From Vreelandella neptunia (GTDB lineage Bacteria > Pseudomonadota > Gammaproteobacteria > Pseudomonadales > Halomonadaceae): a stretch of DNA of 49,411 bases. Of the stretch, positions 1-7,967 are shown piece after piece. How positions within the stretch are numbered: position 1 is the first letter of the stretch; the number at the start of each line of letters is the position of its first letter. The notes beneath the pieces are model-generated. The model was not told where the DNA came from. It did no database searches and was given only the letters and a program-made list of their open reading frames with translations. The DNA lies in contig NZ_JAKVTW010000024.1 of NCBI RefSeq assembly GCF_022489065.1, positions 1 to 49,411 of the forward strand. The letters run 5' to 3'. A program made the translations under genes and the position numbers.

Positions 1-3
1 ATC

Positions 4-40
4 CACTGCCCGGCAGTCGCTGCTTGTAGCGATGAGAGGG
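4..40 (+). repeat. Mini double-hairpin element, copy A (37 bp)
   Basis: Starts CACTGCCCGGCAGT, which can fold on itself (ACTGCC/GGCAGT). It continues with a second stem CGCT...AGCG and ends ATGAGAGGG. It sits between ATC (1-3) and TGG (41-43). The second IS5 copy reads ATCTGG uninterrupted at the same place (48600-48605), so this is a clean insertion without target duplication. Confidence 0.85.
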
Positions 41-926
41 TGGTTTGACCCAGAGATGATCTGGGATGCTGCGCCGACCGGCAAACGCGGCCGACAGCAG
101 ACTTACAGCGATACCGCAATCCAGACATGCCTGACGATGAAGGTCCTGTTCGGTATGGCCTTGCGGCAAACGACTGGGTTCGTCGAGAGCCTATTGGGTC
201 TGATCAGTCTCGACTGGACGGTGCCCGATTTCAGCACGCTGTCGCGCCGCCAGAAGACCCTCGCCGTGAACATTCCCTATCGCGGTTCGCAGGGGCCCCT
301 GCACCTGCTGATCCCCTCTCGGGCATTGCTGCGCAATACCCTGACGGGCAATGGATAGCACTGGCATCAAGGTCGAAGGCGAAGGTGAGTGGAACGCACG
401 CAAGCACGGTGGCTCTAAACGGCGCGTTTGGCGCAAGATCCACCTTGGGATCAACGAGAAAACGCTGGAGGTCCGGGCTGTCGAGATCACCGGGAGCCAT
501 ATCGGCGATGCACCTATCCTGCCTGACCTGCTCAGCCAGATCCCAGCCCAAGAGGAGATCGCGAGCGTCACCGCAGACGGTGCCTATGACACACGCAAGT
601 GCCATGATGCCATCGCCGAGCGCGGTGCTCATGCTGTCATCCCGCCGCGCAAAAATGCGAAGCTGTGGAAGACCGTCACCGCGGGGGCGGTGGCCAGAAA
701 CGAGGCTTTGCGTGCATCAAAATACCTCGGCCGCTCAATCTGGCGAAACTGGAGCGGATACCACCGCCGAAGCCGCGTCGAGACCAAGATGCACTGCATG
801 AAACTGCTGGGACAGCGCCTCATGGCGCGGGACTTCGACCGACAGGTCGCGGAAGTCCACATCCGCATCGCCGTCATGAACGGCTACACCGCCCTTGGCA
901 TACCAGTCACAGAGGCCGTTGGATAA
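41..926 (+). pseudogene. IS5-family transposase, interrupted by two mini-elements
   Basis: Encodes the DDE transposase of the IS5 element. Seen directly: 41-313 is 91 codons (WFDPEMIWDAAP... to ...GPLHLLI) and 354-926 is 191 codons (DSTGIKVEGEG... to stop). These two pieces are in one continuous frame once the 40-bp insert 314-353 is removed. The 37-bp insert 4-40 likewise separates the ATC codon at 1-3 from the TGG codon at 41. Catalytic-type motifs DSTGIK and TADGAYDT are present, as is the C-terminal YHRRSRVETKM stretch. As it stands the first piece runs into a stop at 356-358. An ATG at 32 lies inside the first insert and happens to be in frame with the downstream piece, so it is probably not the native start. 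Confidence 0.85.
314..353 (-). repeat. Mini double-hairpin element, copy B (40 bp)
   Basis: Read on the minus strand it starts CATTGCCCGTC, has a second stem GGGTATTG/CAATGCCC with loop CGCAG (one G-T pair), and ends CGAGAGGG. It separates ATC (311-313) from GAT (354-356). Its removal joins LLI to DSTGIK, the normal family sequence. The second IS5 copy carries a related but different element at exactly this codon junction (48878-48914). Confidence 0.85.
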
Positions 927-960
927 GTCCGTCCGGGGAAAGGGGTAGCCTGGCCATCAG

Positions 961-980
961 ACGATTTGTGCAACAGAGCC
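961..980. repeat. Right terminal inverted repeat of IS5-type element
   Basis: ACGATTTGTGCAACAGAGCC is the inverted counterpart of the left terminal repeat at 48450-48468 of the second copy, with one internal difference. It marks the right boundary of the element. Confidence 0.75.
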
Positions 981-1190
981 ACGGCGATAGACAAAGCGGT
1001 CGCAACGATGTCGCCCTTTGCAACATGGACGCAGCATGAACTTAAGCAACGAGGAGCCTCGCTGCCCCTTCTGGCAGGGGAGGTGTGGGGCGTCGCACTT
1101 CACAAGTGGCACAGCCTATCTGAAAACTCTGCCGAAGACCATTCGCCAAACTTGCAGGGTCAGCTTTGTGCACGGGACGATACTCGACCG

Positions 1191-1451
1191 TTAACTCGGA
1201 ATTCGAGCACCCCACTTTGCGGCATCTTTTGCCTTAACGTCGTGTTTGAATGCATTGTACCATTCGATATCGAGATTTCTCTTGTTAAGTCCATCAGCCA
1301 TACCAGCCTCAATAAAGTCGTGCTTCGTGTCGCCATAATCTTCAAACCACATCCTTGCTGCATGACGCGTTGCGAAGCATATTCGTCCGGACAGGTGCCC
1401 GTCTGCGTTCTTAAAGGCCTCTTTGACGAAGTTTGTTTGTTCGGTACTCAT
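1191..1451 (-). CDS. Small hypothetical protein (86 aa)
   Basis: I do not recognise this protein. The start at 1451 is chosen because an excellent ribosome binding site (AGGAGGTGAAA) precedes the ATG; the longer reading from 1469 would include that site. The product begins MSTEQTNFVKEAFKNADG and is rich in charged and aromatic residues. It has no signal peptide or membrane segment and ends ...KWGARIPS. It reads as a soluble, possibly DNA- or metal-related small protein, but no motif supports a function. It stands alone between the IS5 end and a gene-poor stretch. The good translation signal is the main argument that it is real. Confidence 0.6.
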   Translation of the reverse strand: MSTEQTNFVKEAFKNADGHLSGRICFATRHAARMWFEDYGDTKHDFIEAGMADGLNKRNLDIEWYNAFKHDVKAKDAAKWGARIPS

Positions 1452-1831
1452 TTTCACCTCCTGATTCACATCAACTTCCGGTATAGCTAAACCGATAGCC
1501 TAGAGTTCACTTACTTCAGGCTCCTGATCGGTCGTCCGCAAACCATTTTTCACAGTGGGTGATCGTGTTGAGTGATCTGTCCTACGTCAAGTCAGAACTG
1601 CACGGATATGGGCCGATCGAGCCCTGCGGCGGGATGACGATCGCGACTTTGCAAAGGTCACTGTCTGCGCATTGCTGCCCCTAGTGGAGGACGCAGCATG
1701 GTTGGACGGGTCTTCCGGACCCTGAATGGCCGCTTTCGCGCTTCCAGGGTGTGAGCCGAGCACTCGCAACGCATTTACACTATCCGCCCCTTGTAGAGGC
1801 CGTTTGGTAAGGACAACAGAGGACATTCACA
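1452..1831. other. Gap without recognisable gene
   Basis: No reading frame here resembles a protein I know. The stretch holds the upstream region of the 86-aa gene and of the plus-strand gene at 1832. A 17-of-18-base match to TGAATGGCNGCTTTCGCG occurs at about 1721 and again at about 2476, perhaps debris of one duplicated sequence. Confidence 0.4.
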
Positions 1832-2251
1832 ATGCGCGCAAGCGACGGTATCTTTGATGTCAAAAAGGATAGAGAATTTAGAAAGGAAGCCCTTATAACG
1901 AAAATTTCAGATCTTCCCTGCGCATGTGTTCCAATGGGGGCACTCACGTTCGTGCGTGGCAAGATCGAATTGCAGGTAGACGATTTTGCAGATCAACCTG
2001 GTGTTTGGATACTCGCCGTTGATGGGGATATTGCGCGTATTACTGGTGCAGACACGCGTTCAATGCACGCATCTGCCCAATGGTGGGAACGGCCGGGAAA
2101 CAGCGATCGCCACGACCATTTGGCCCACCTGTTGCAGGGAACCCTCAAGGCAGGGAACTCCGTTGAACTGTTCGGCTGTCAACCGGCCGGGGCAAGTTAT
2201 GTCGCGACGGCACGAGAGTGGCGACAAGCATTCAGTTTTGCGTGGGCTTGA
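1832..2251 (+). CDS. Hypothetical protein (139 aa)
   Basis: Begins MRASDGIFDVKKDREFRKEA with an AGAGGA-type ribosome binding site about eight bases before the ATG, and ends in ...REWRQAFSFAWA. I do not recognise the family. The N-terminal half is charged. The middle (LQVDDFADQPGVWILAVDGDIARITGAD) has the hydrophobic/acidic alternation of a folded soluble domain, and no membrane segment or signal peptide is seen. It lies in a debris-rich region, so a degenerate or partial gene cannot be excluded. Confidence 0.45.
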   Translation: MRASDGIFDVKKDREFRKEALITKISDLPCACVPMGALTFVRGKIELQVDDFADQPGVWILAVDGDIARITGADTRSMHASAQWWERPGNSDRHDHLAHLLQGTLKAGNSVELFGCQPAGASYVATAREWRQAFSFAWA

Positions 2252-2605
2252 GATTGCGAATATAGAAACATTGCGATGTACGGCGAAAAAGTCCGCGCAC
2301 CGGGCCGACAATAGCGATTTCATGATTCAAACTCAGACGAACGGCGGCTTGGGATGGAGTGCGAAGCATCGTTCCCCCAAGAAATGCGCGAAGGCACGAA
2401 CTTCGAAAGATCACCAACTCCGCTTTGCTGACCTTCATGGTAGGCGCAGTATGAGCGGTCGGGTGTTTCGGTATATGAATGGCTGCTTTCGCGTTGCTGA
2501 GCCAAGTTGCAAGCACTAGCGGCGAACGGCAACTTGCCGCCCATTTTGTTGAAAAAATCCGCGTAGCGGGCGCAGTAAATGGGTCATTGGAGGCAGCGCA
2601 AGCGG
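2252..2605. other. Gap without recognisable gene
   Basis: Frames are open by chance on both strands but none gives a recognisable protein. The right end borders a transposase tail. Confidence 0.4.
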
Positions 2606-2821
2606 CTTTCTTTTCAGGCTTTTTGCATTGCTGCGGTGCAGGAAGGATCTTGGCGAGTTTGCGGAGGATTTGGGCGGTTGCAGCGAGTAGAAATTCGTCA
2701 TTTGCGCCATTTGGGCCGCGCAATCGGAGTTTCCCATCCCCAGAATGCGCTTGAGGTGGGCGAACAGCATCTTGACCTTCTTGCGCAGTTTCATTGAGAT
2801 TTCATATTGCTTGGATTTGCC
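2606..2821 (-). pseudogene. Transposase C-terminal remnant
   Basis: On the minus strand GKSKQYEISMKLRKKVKMLFAHLKRILGMG is followed, after a frame change near 2725, by LRGPNGANDEFLLAATAQ and LRKLAKILPAPQQ. This is the typical C-terminus of an IS1182/IS5-like DDE transposase (family ending: ...VEMLFAHLKRIL..RLRGPNGA.DEFLLAATAQNLRKLAK). Only about the last 70 residues remain. The piece is fused in frame behind the hsdM fragment, marking an old insertion and deletion. Not functional. Confidence 0.75.
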
Positions 2822-3421
2822 ATCGATCAGCGGCACAGGTTTGAAGCGGTCGAGCAGATCCTCGGATCTCTCGGCGATCAGTTCCTTGGGTTTGTCGCCG
2901 ATGGCGATCCCCCGCAGCCGGTCAATATGCGTAGCGCGCCAATCCTCGAACACAGCCGTCACCCGGTCGGTGAAGGTTGTGAACTCGGAATGGTCAAGGA
3001 TGGCAGATTTTACGCCTGACGCGTCAACCAAGGGCGCCAGATAGCCCGGCCGATCCCCCGGCCCGAACAGCGTATCACGCACGGCGGGCAAGACCTGCCA
3101 AAACTCCGACAGCGCATCGACATAGCGCACGGGGATGCCGCCCTTCAGATGGGCCTCAATGTCTTGCAGGTCTTCGGGTTCAGAGCTGTCGATATAGCGC
3201 GGAATTTTGAGGTTGAAGCCGTGCTTTTCAATCTCGGCCAGCGGCACCATGCGGGAGTATTTGTCGATCTCAGCCTGCTTGGTGAAGGCGTCGACGATCT
3301 TGTGCAGATTTTGGCTGCGGAGGCGGTTCTTGTTGCCGTCCTTCACAAAGCCCTTGGAGGGCGCCCGATCCGTCACGGACCGTGTCGCGGTAGGCAGACC
3401 TTCGGTGTAAGGTAATCTCAA
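2822..3421 (-). pseudogene. hsdM: hsdM fragment (type I DNA methyltransferase subunit)
   Basis: Residues from about 22 of this open frame (SKGFVKDGNKNRLRSQNLHK, then ...EIDKYSRMVPLAEIEKHGFN, then IPRYIDSSEPEDLQDIEAHL) match the C-terminal third of HsdM, the N6-adenine methylation subunit of type I restriction-modification systems. The catalytic NPPF region would lie upstream and is absent. The first 20 or so residues (from 3421) do not look like HsdM. The 3' end is replaced after VPLID by the transposase tail. No hsdS or hsdR is present, so this is a relic of a lost restriction system. Confidence 0.8.
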
Positions 3422-3465
3422 TCCCTGTTTTCGACGCCGCGTGTGAACCCGAGGAGTAAAGTTAG

Positions 3466-3678
3466 ATGTTTCTAGGAATTGAGGTTCTGATCGTTCACCT
3501 GGCCGATGCGCTGGGTCTCCGCGCCGTGCACCTCAATCATGTGCTCCGCGAGTTGCGTGAGGACGGATTGGCAACGTTTCAGAAGGGCCAAGTGCCGATC
3601 TACGATTTCGACAGGCTGGCCGACCTTGCCGAGTTCGACCGCGCCTATCTGGATCAGGAACGCCCGCTGCTGCGGTAG
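3466..3678 (+). pseudogene. C-terminal fragment of a Crp/Fnr-type regulator
   Basis: The 70-residue frame contains LADALGLRAVHLNHVLRELRE, a winged-helix DNA-recognition helix of the Crp/Fnr type. It is followed by DGLATFQKGQVPIYDFDRLADLAEFD and the family-style end YLDQERPLLR. The N-terminal cyclic-nucleotide-binding-like domain (about 150 residues) is missing, and the first residues before LADALGL do not fit. The fragment could bind DNA only if made as a free domain; I regard it as a relic. Confidence 0.7.
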
Positions 3679-3860
3679 CAACATGTCCGGCTCCACCCTC
3701 CGGGCAAGGGTCCGCAATGTCGGTCTTGCGACCGACTGTCCTTCGTAGAGCGAGAATGGTGCACAGCGACTGAGCCACTTCGAAAGCCTGCGCGCAGTGC
3801 GCGGCAAGTCGGTCCGGTTCTTCACGGAGGGCAGCATCAAGATCCCATCCCACAGTCCTC

Positions 3861-4636
3861 TTAACTTGCGGCGCCATGCGTGGCGTCGGGGATGTGATGA
3901 CGCGCCATCCGCGCCTCGAACGCCGCATCCACCGTAACGGAAGGGTCATAGATTGGGATGTCCATGACAGTTTTCCGATCGACATCCAGATTGACCAAAT
4001 TTTCTGCCCACTCAACGTTTTTGCAGAGCGTGGCTAAATCAGGACATGTTTGCCGGGCCACCAGTTCTTTGTATCCACGGCCAGGAAACGGATCGTCCAG
4101 TCGGTATCATCGATCAGAAACCCCTCGACATGACCGATGGAGCAATCGGTGGCATGCAGATTGTAGCCGGTCACGGCATTGTTGCTGCGCAGATGGAGAT
4201 CATCGTCCTGATGCCGCAGGGCGTACAGCTCGTCCTGACGCCGTCTTGAATCGGCGTAATGCGCCTCTGACATGCCCGCGCTCCATCCGCCATAGCCGCC
4301 CATATAGAAGCCGTTTCCCCAATAGGGACTCATGTTGTAGTAGCCGTACATACGTTCTTCGTGCTGCCGCGATACGGGCTCATGCGTGTCGATGGCCGGG
4401 CTGTCCTTGACCTTGGCCATCGTCAAGCGGACTGGAAAGCTGCGGGCGCACGTATCCGGGTGACCTAGAACCGAAACCGGCAGCAGAACCTTGCGCACGG
4501 ACAGCCAAGTGCCGGTGTCGACGACGATCCAGCGAAGCGTCCAGATTTCGTCATCGAAGAGGAAGTCAGTCACGGTGCCGATGCTGCCATCCGTCGCGGC
4601 GATCTTGAGACCCTTGAGATTCGAGACATTATTCAA
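3861..4636 (-). pseudogene. PRC-barrel protein, broken by stop, frameshift and IS insertion
   Basis: Two PRC-barrel domains are readable. One is NNVSNLKGLKIAATDGSIGT...LRWIVVDTGTWLS and the other GYNLHATDCSIGHVEGFLID...IRFLAVDTKNWWPGKHVLI. A TAG at about 4034 ends the frame. The expected continuation (PRSA..., then NVEWAENLVNLDVDRKTV and IYDPSVTVDAAFEARMA) lies in part in the same frame, then in another frame after about 4025. So a nonsense change and a one-base shift are both present. The 5' end stops at the edge of the IS6-family element (4640), which may have removed the native start. The middle is rich in Tyr, Gly and Met. The family is linked to RNA/ribosome processing or photosynthetic and stress roles, unassigned here. 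Confidence 0.75.
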
Positions 4637-4639
4637 AAT

Positions 4640-5452
4640 GGTGGTGTCAGACTAATTCGAACCCCTCTCAGTTAGCTGCCAAACTCCTGAATCTATGCTG
4701 AACAAGGCTGACGCCACTCGGCAAGACGAGCGGTCCGATTGGTCTTGAAATTGTCTGGCGGGTTGAGGTGGCGTTCCTGGTTGAAATGGTTGCAGACCGA
4801 GCCGTGCAGCGGCGAATTTCTGCAGGCTTCGCATGCGTCTGAACCGTGTAGCATCGCCCGTTCTCTTCGCCTGAATGGCAGTTGCGAATTCTCCGCCCTG
4901 TTGTTTTCCCAACGACCTGTTTGCTGGCGGCTGGATGCGCCGATCTCCTTGAGCGCCGCGCAGTAGGAACGCAGCCGATCGGTCACGATCACCTCGGGTC
5001 GACCGTGCTTGCGCATTGCTTTCCTTAGGAATTTCAAAGCAGCCCTCTTTTCACGACGCTTCATGACAAAGCTCTCCAGCACCTCACCTTCGTAATCAAC
5101 GGCTCGCCAAAGGTAATGCATCTCGCCGTTGATCTTCACGAGCATTTCGTCGAGATGCCACCGCCAGCGGCTCGATTTCATCCCCTCGATCCGTCGTTTC
5201 CCGATCTCGGCGGCAAACATTGGCCCGAACCTATGCAACCAAAACCGGATAGTTTCGTGGCTGAGATCGATGCCACGTTCGTGCAACAAATCCTCGACGT
5301 TTCTGAGTGACAATGGGAATCGGTTGTAAAGCATCACCGCCAGGCGAATGACCTCGGGACTGGTTTTGAAGAATTTGATGGCCTGCGTTTTGCCATGCGG
5401 CGAAGCTATGAGGGTGCCCTGCCCACCTCAACCGAGTTCTTCTGACAGTGCC
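4640..5452 (-). mobile_element. IS6-family insertion sequence (about 813 bp)
   Basis: A single DDE transposase gene fills the element. The ends form an imperfect inverted repeat. Left (4640) reads GGTGGTGTCAGACTAATTCG and right (5452, inverted) reads GGCACTGTCAGAAGAACTCG, sharing TGTCAGA and a downstream TCG. The length fits the family (about 800 bp). The 8-bp flanks differ (TTCAAAAT and GCGCGGGA), so no target duplication is left, consistent with later rearrangement or cointegrate resolution. It borders the PRC-barrel relic on one side and the LysR gene on the other. Confidence 0.75.
4693..5379 (-). pseudogene. IS6-family transposase with a local frame swap
   Basis: Catalyses replicative transposition of the IS6-type element. 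The DDE triad is readable in WHLDEM, VTDRLRSY and NNRAENS. The N-terminal HTH-like part reads SLRNVEDLLHERGIDLSHET. The frame is open upstream to IKFFKTSPEVIR (codon ATC at 5379), where relatives start with Met; the first ordinary start codon is GTG at 5337. After RRRERAML the conserved stretch RFRRMRSLQKFAA is in a different frame (about 4810-4860). The annotated frame instead reads HGSDACEACRNSPLHG and then returns to the family sequence at CNHFNQERHL. Two compensating small indels explain this. Together with the doubtful start, activity is uncertain. Confidence 0.75.
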
Positions 5453-5466
5453 GCGCGGGATGCCCC

Positions 5467-6441
5467 CTATCCCAGCACCAGCTCCATTTCTTCGACGGGG
5501 CGGTGGGTACATCCATAAGCGGCCAGAATCGCCTGCGCCTGCTCCTCGTGTTCGCGGGCTTCTTCCCGCACCCACTCGGAAAACAGCCGCACGATGCGCC
5601 GGTTGGTGTGCCGTGGGGGGCAGACGATCCAGTAGGCGGGGAATTGCACAGCGGGAAAGACAGGCGAAAACGGCACCAGCGTGCCGCGCTTCAGATCGTC
5701 GAGGGCAAGGGTCATGCTTTCCAGAATAACACCGGCCCCCTGACGTGCCAGATCGATCACCATGGAGGATCGGTCAAACCGCAGCTTGGGAAGTTTTTCG
5801 ACATGTTCAACCCCGTGCCGAACCATCCAGATTTCCCACTGATACAGCGCCTTCATACAGCGGATGATCCGCGCGCGGCCCAACTGTTCAGCCGTAGTGC
5901 CCCCACCCGCCTGAAGCTGGGCCAGATAGTCGGGCGAACAGAGGGGCATAACCAGATCATGGATGATGCATTCGGAATACAGGTCATTCCACGCGCCCGT
6001 GCCGTATCTAAGATCAAGATCCACAACTTCGGTTTCGAAATTGGTGAAATCGGGCGTGGCATCAACGCGCAGGCCCCAATCGGGGTGGGTGTCGATAAAA
6101 CGCTTCAATCGGTTGGACAGCCAATGAACCCCGAACGTAGGGCTGACCCGCAACTTCAAATTGTAGGTGTCGTGTTGTTCGCGAATGGTGGCCTGCGCAC
6201 CGCGGATCAGTTGCAGCGCACTGGTGGTGGCCTGGAACAGCATCTCGCCATTCAGGGTCAGCGTCAGGCGGCGGTTCACACGGCGGAACAACATGACGCC
6301 ATATTGCCCCTCAAGCGCCTTGATTTGCTGACTGATCGCCGCCGATGACACCCCCAGTTCCGTGGCCGCAAGAGTGACGCGACCAAGCCGCGCCACTGCT
6401 TCGAAATAAGCCAGAGAATTCAGGTTGGGATTCAGCGCCAT
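5467..6441 (-). CDS. LysR-family transcriptional regulator (GcvA-like)
   Basis: A 324-residue LTTR. The N-terminal winged helix is LAYFEAVARLGRVTLAATEL and GVSSAAISQQIKALEGQYGV (residues about 7-60). The effector-binding domain (about 90-300) includes LRVSPTFGVHWLSNRLKRF, typical of GcvA/AmpR-type members. Start at 6441 (MALNPNLNS) was preferred to GTG 6447; neither has a clear ribosome binding site. It is the last minus-strand gene of the catabolic island, 42 bp beyond the aldehyde dehydrogenase, and lies 15 bp from the IS6 end. It probably senses an intermediate of the pathway, but LTTRs are usually divergent from their targets, so the link is inferred from location only. Confidence 0.9.
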   Translation of the reverse strand: MALNPNLNSLAYFEAVARLGRVTLAATELGVSSAAISQQIKALEGQYGVMLFRRVNRRLTLTLNGEMLFQATTSALQLIRGAQATIREQHDTYNLKLRVSPTFGVHWLSNRLKRFIDTHPDWGLRVDATPDFTNFETEVVDLDLRYGTGAWNDLYSECIIHDLVMPLCSPDYLAQLQAGGGTTAEQLGRARIIRCMKALYQWEIWMVRHGVEHVEKLPKLRFDRSSMVIDLARQGAGVILESMTLALDDLKRGTLVPFSPVFPAVQFPAYWIVCPPRHTNRRIVRLFSEWVREEAREHEEQAQAILAAYGCTHRPVEEMELVLG

Positions 6442-6482
6442 GCGCACAGTCTAAGGCTTCGCGCGCAGGCTCTCAAGCGGGC

Positions 6483-7967
6483 TTATCGCTGGATAAAGGG
6501 GTTGGAAGGAGGTGCATCCGAGGTTGAGATCCAGACAGCCTTGGTTTCCAGAAACTCTTCGATGGCGCGAATGCCGCTTTCGCGCCCGATGCCCGATTGT
6601 TTGACCCCGCCAAACGGCATCATATAGCTGATCACGCGATAGGTGTTCACCCAAACGATACCGGCCTTCAAGGCTTTGCTCATCCGCATCGCGCGGGCAA
6701 TGTCCTTGGTCCAGACGCCTGCGGCAAGGCCATAGATTACGTCATTGCCCAGCGAAACCGCCTCTGCTTCGTCCTCAAACCCGATGATTGACAGGACTGG
6801 CCCAAAGACTTCTTCCTGCGCGATGCGCATGTCGTTGGTGACATCGGTAAAGATGGTCGGCTCGACGAACATGCCGCCTTCCATATCCGTGCCCTGTGCC
6901 CGATTGCCACCAAAGACGCAGCGCGCGCCCTCGGCTTTTGCGATGTCGATATAGGACAGGATTTTCTCGAACTGCGGTTGCGTGGTGACAGGTCCGATAT
7001 GGGTGTCAGGCAACATCGGATCACCCAGCTTGGCATCACGGGCGATGGCCAACAGTTTTTCGGTGAATGCCTCTTTCACCGAGTTCTGCACCAGCAAGCG
7101 GGAACCGGCGATGCAGGTCTGGCCCGTGGCGGCAAAGATGCCCGATACGGCCCCCGCAACGGCAGCATCAAGATCGGCATCGGCAAAGACGATATTGGGC
7201 GATTTTCCACCCAGCTCAAGCGACACTTTTTTAAGCCCCCGCGCCGCGGATTCATAGATTTTGCGCCCTGTGGTATCGGAGCCGGTAAAGGTAATCTTGG
7301 CCACATCCGGATGCTCGACGAGTTGCGCGCCCACCTCGGGGCCAAATCCGGTCACGACATTCCACACACCATCGGGAAATCCTGCCTGTTTCGTCAACTC
7401 CATGAACGCCAAGGTCGACGCCGAGGTGAATTCTGATGGCTTGATCACCACCGAACAACCGGCTGCCAGCGCGGGGGCACATTTCCATGCAATGAACAGC
7501 AGCGGTGAGTTCCAAGCGGTCAGGGCGGCGACAACGCCTACCGGTTCATGGGTGGTAAAGGTGAACAAATCCGGCTTGTCTATGGGCACCACCGTGCCTT
7601 CGATCTTATCGGCCAGCCCGCCGTAATAGTACCACCACTCGGGATGATAGTTCAGTTGACCGGCCATTTCCGCCAAAAGCTTGCCATTGTCACGCACCTC
7701 AAGCGCGGCAAGCCGGTCAGCATTCTGTGCAACAAGATCGCCCAGCTTACGCATGATCTTGCCACGGTTGCTGGCTGTCATGGTGGCCCATGGACCATCG
7801 GTCATGGCGGTGCGGGCGGCGTCAACAGCGCGGTTCACATCGTCCTGTCCGCCGTGCGGGATGCGTGCCCAGACCTTACCGGTATAGGGGTTGATGGTAT
7901 CGAACCATTCGCCGGTTGCGGGATCACAGTATTCACCATCGATGAAAAGCTGAAAGGTTTCGGTCAT
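6483..7967 (-). CDS. NAD(P)-dependent aldehyde dehydrogenase
   Basis: A 494-residue ALDH-superfamily enzyme oxidising an aldehyde to its acid in the cytoplasm. Visible landmarks are AWNSP (Asn153), the cofactor motif FTGSDTTGR (about 227-235), the general base Glu251 in LELGGKSP, the catalytic Cys285 in GQTCIAGSR, and EEVFGPVLS toward the C-terminus. The start overlaps the stop of the lyase gene by ATGA, so the two are translationally coupled. In context it would follow the iron alcohol dehydrogenase and supply a carboxylate for the CoA-transferase. Substrate cannot be read from sequence; mevaldate is proposed in the findings. Confidence 0.93.
   Translation of the reverse strand: MTETFQLFIDGEYCDPATGEWFDTINPYTGKVWARIPHGGQDDVNRAVDAARTAMTDGPWATMTASNRGKIMRKLGDLVAQNADRLAALEVRDNGKLLAEMAGQLNYHPEWWYYYGGLADKIEGTVVPIDKPDLFTFTTHEPVGVVAALTAWNSPLLFIAWKCAPALAAGCSVVIKPSEFTSASTLAFMELTKQAGFPDGVWNVVTGFGPEVGAQLVEHPDVAKITFTGSDTTGRKIYESAARGLKKVSLELGGKSPNIVFADADLDAAVAGAVSGIFAATGQTCIAGSRLLVQNSVKEAFTEKLLAIARDAKLGDPMLPDTHIGPVTTQPQFEKILSYIDIAKAEGARCVFGGNRAQGTDMEGGMFVEPTIFTDVTNDMRIAQEEVFGPVLSIIGFEDEAEAVSLGNDVIYGLAAGVWTKDIARAMRMSKALKAGIVWVNTYRVISYMMPFGGVKQSGIGRESGIRAIEEFLETKAVWISTSDAPPSNPFIQR

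Larger units (their letters stand above)
1..980 (+). mobile_element. IS5-family insertion sequence, right part (left end outside window)
   Basis: The segment carries most of an IS5-type DDE transposase gene and ends in an outer inverted repeat at 961-980 that reads, inverted, GGCTCTGTTGCACAAATCG. The same end (GGCTTTGTTGCACAAATCG) opens the second related element at 48450, so the boundary at 980 is well supported. The left end lies outside the window. The copy is interrupted by two short hairpin elements (4-40 and 314-353) and cannot make a full transposase as it stands. It shares the plus orientation with the copy at the right edge but the two are clearly diverged. Confidence 0.85.

Noticed and set aside
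1055..1090. CTGCCCC/GGCAGGGG hairpin after LKQRGA, resembling an IS5 N-terminus with a mini-element
   Set aside because: The similarity to the IS5 N-terminus covers only a few residues and the hairpin lacks the element's conserved start and GAGAGGG end.
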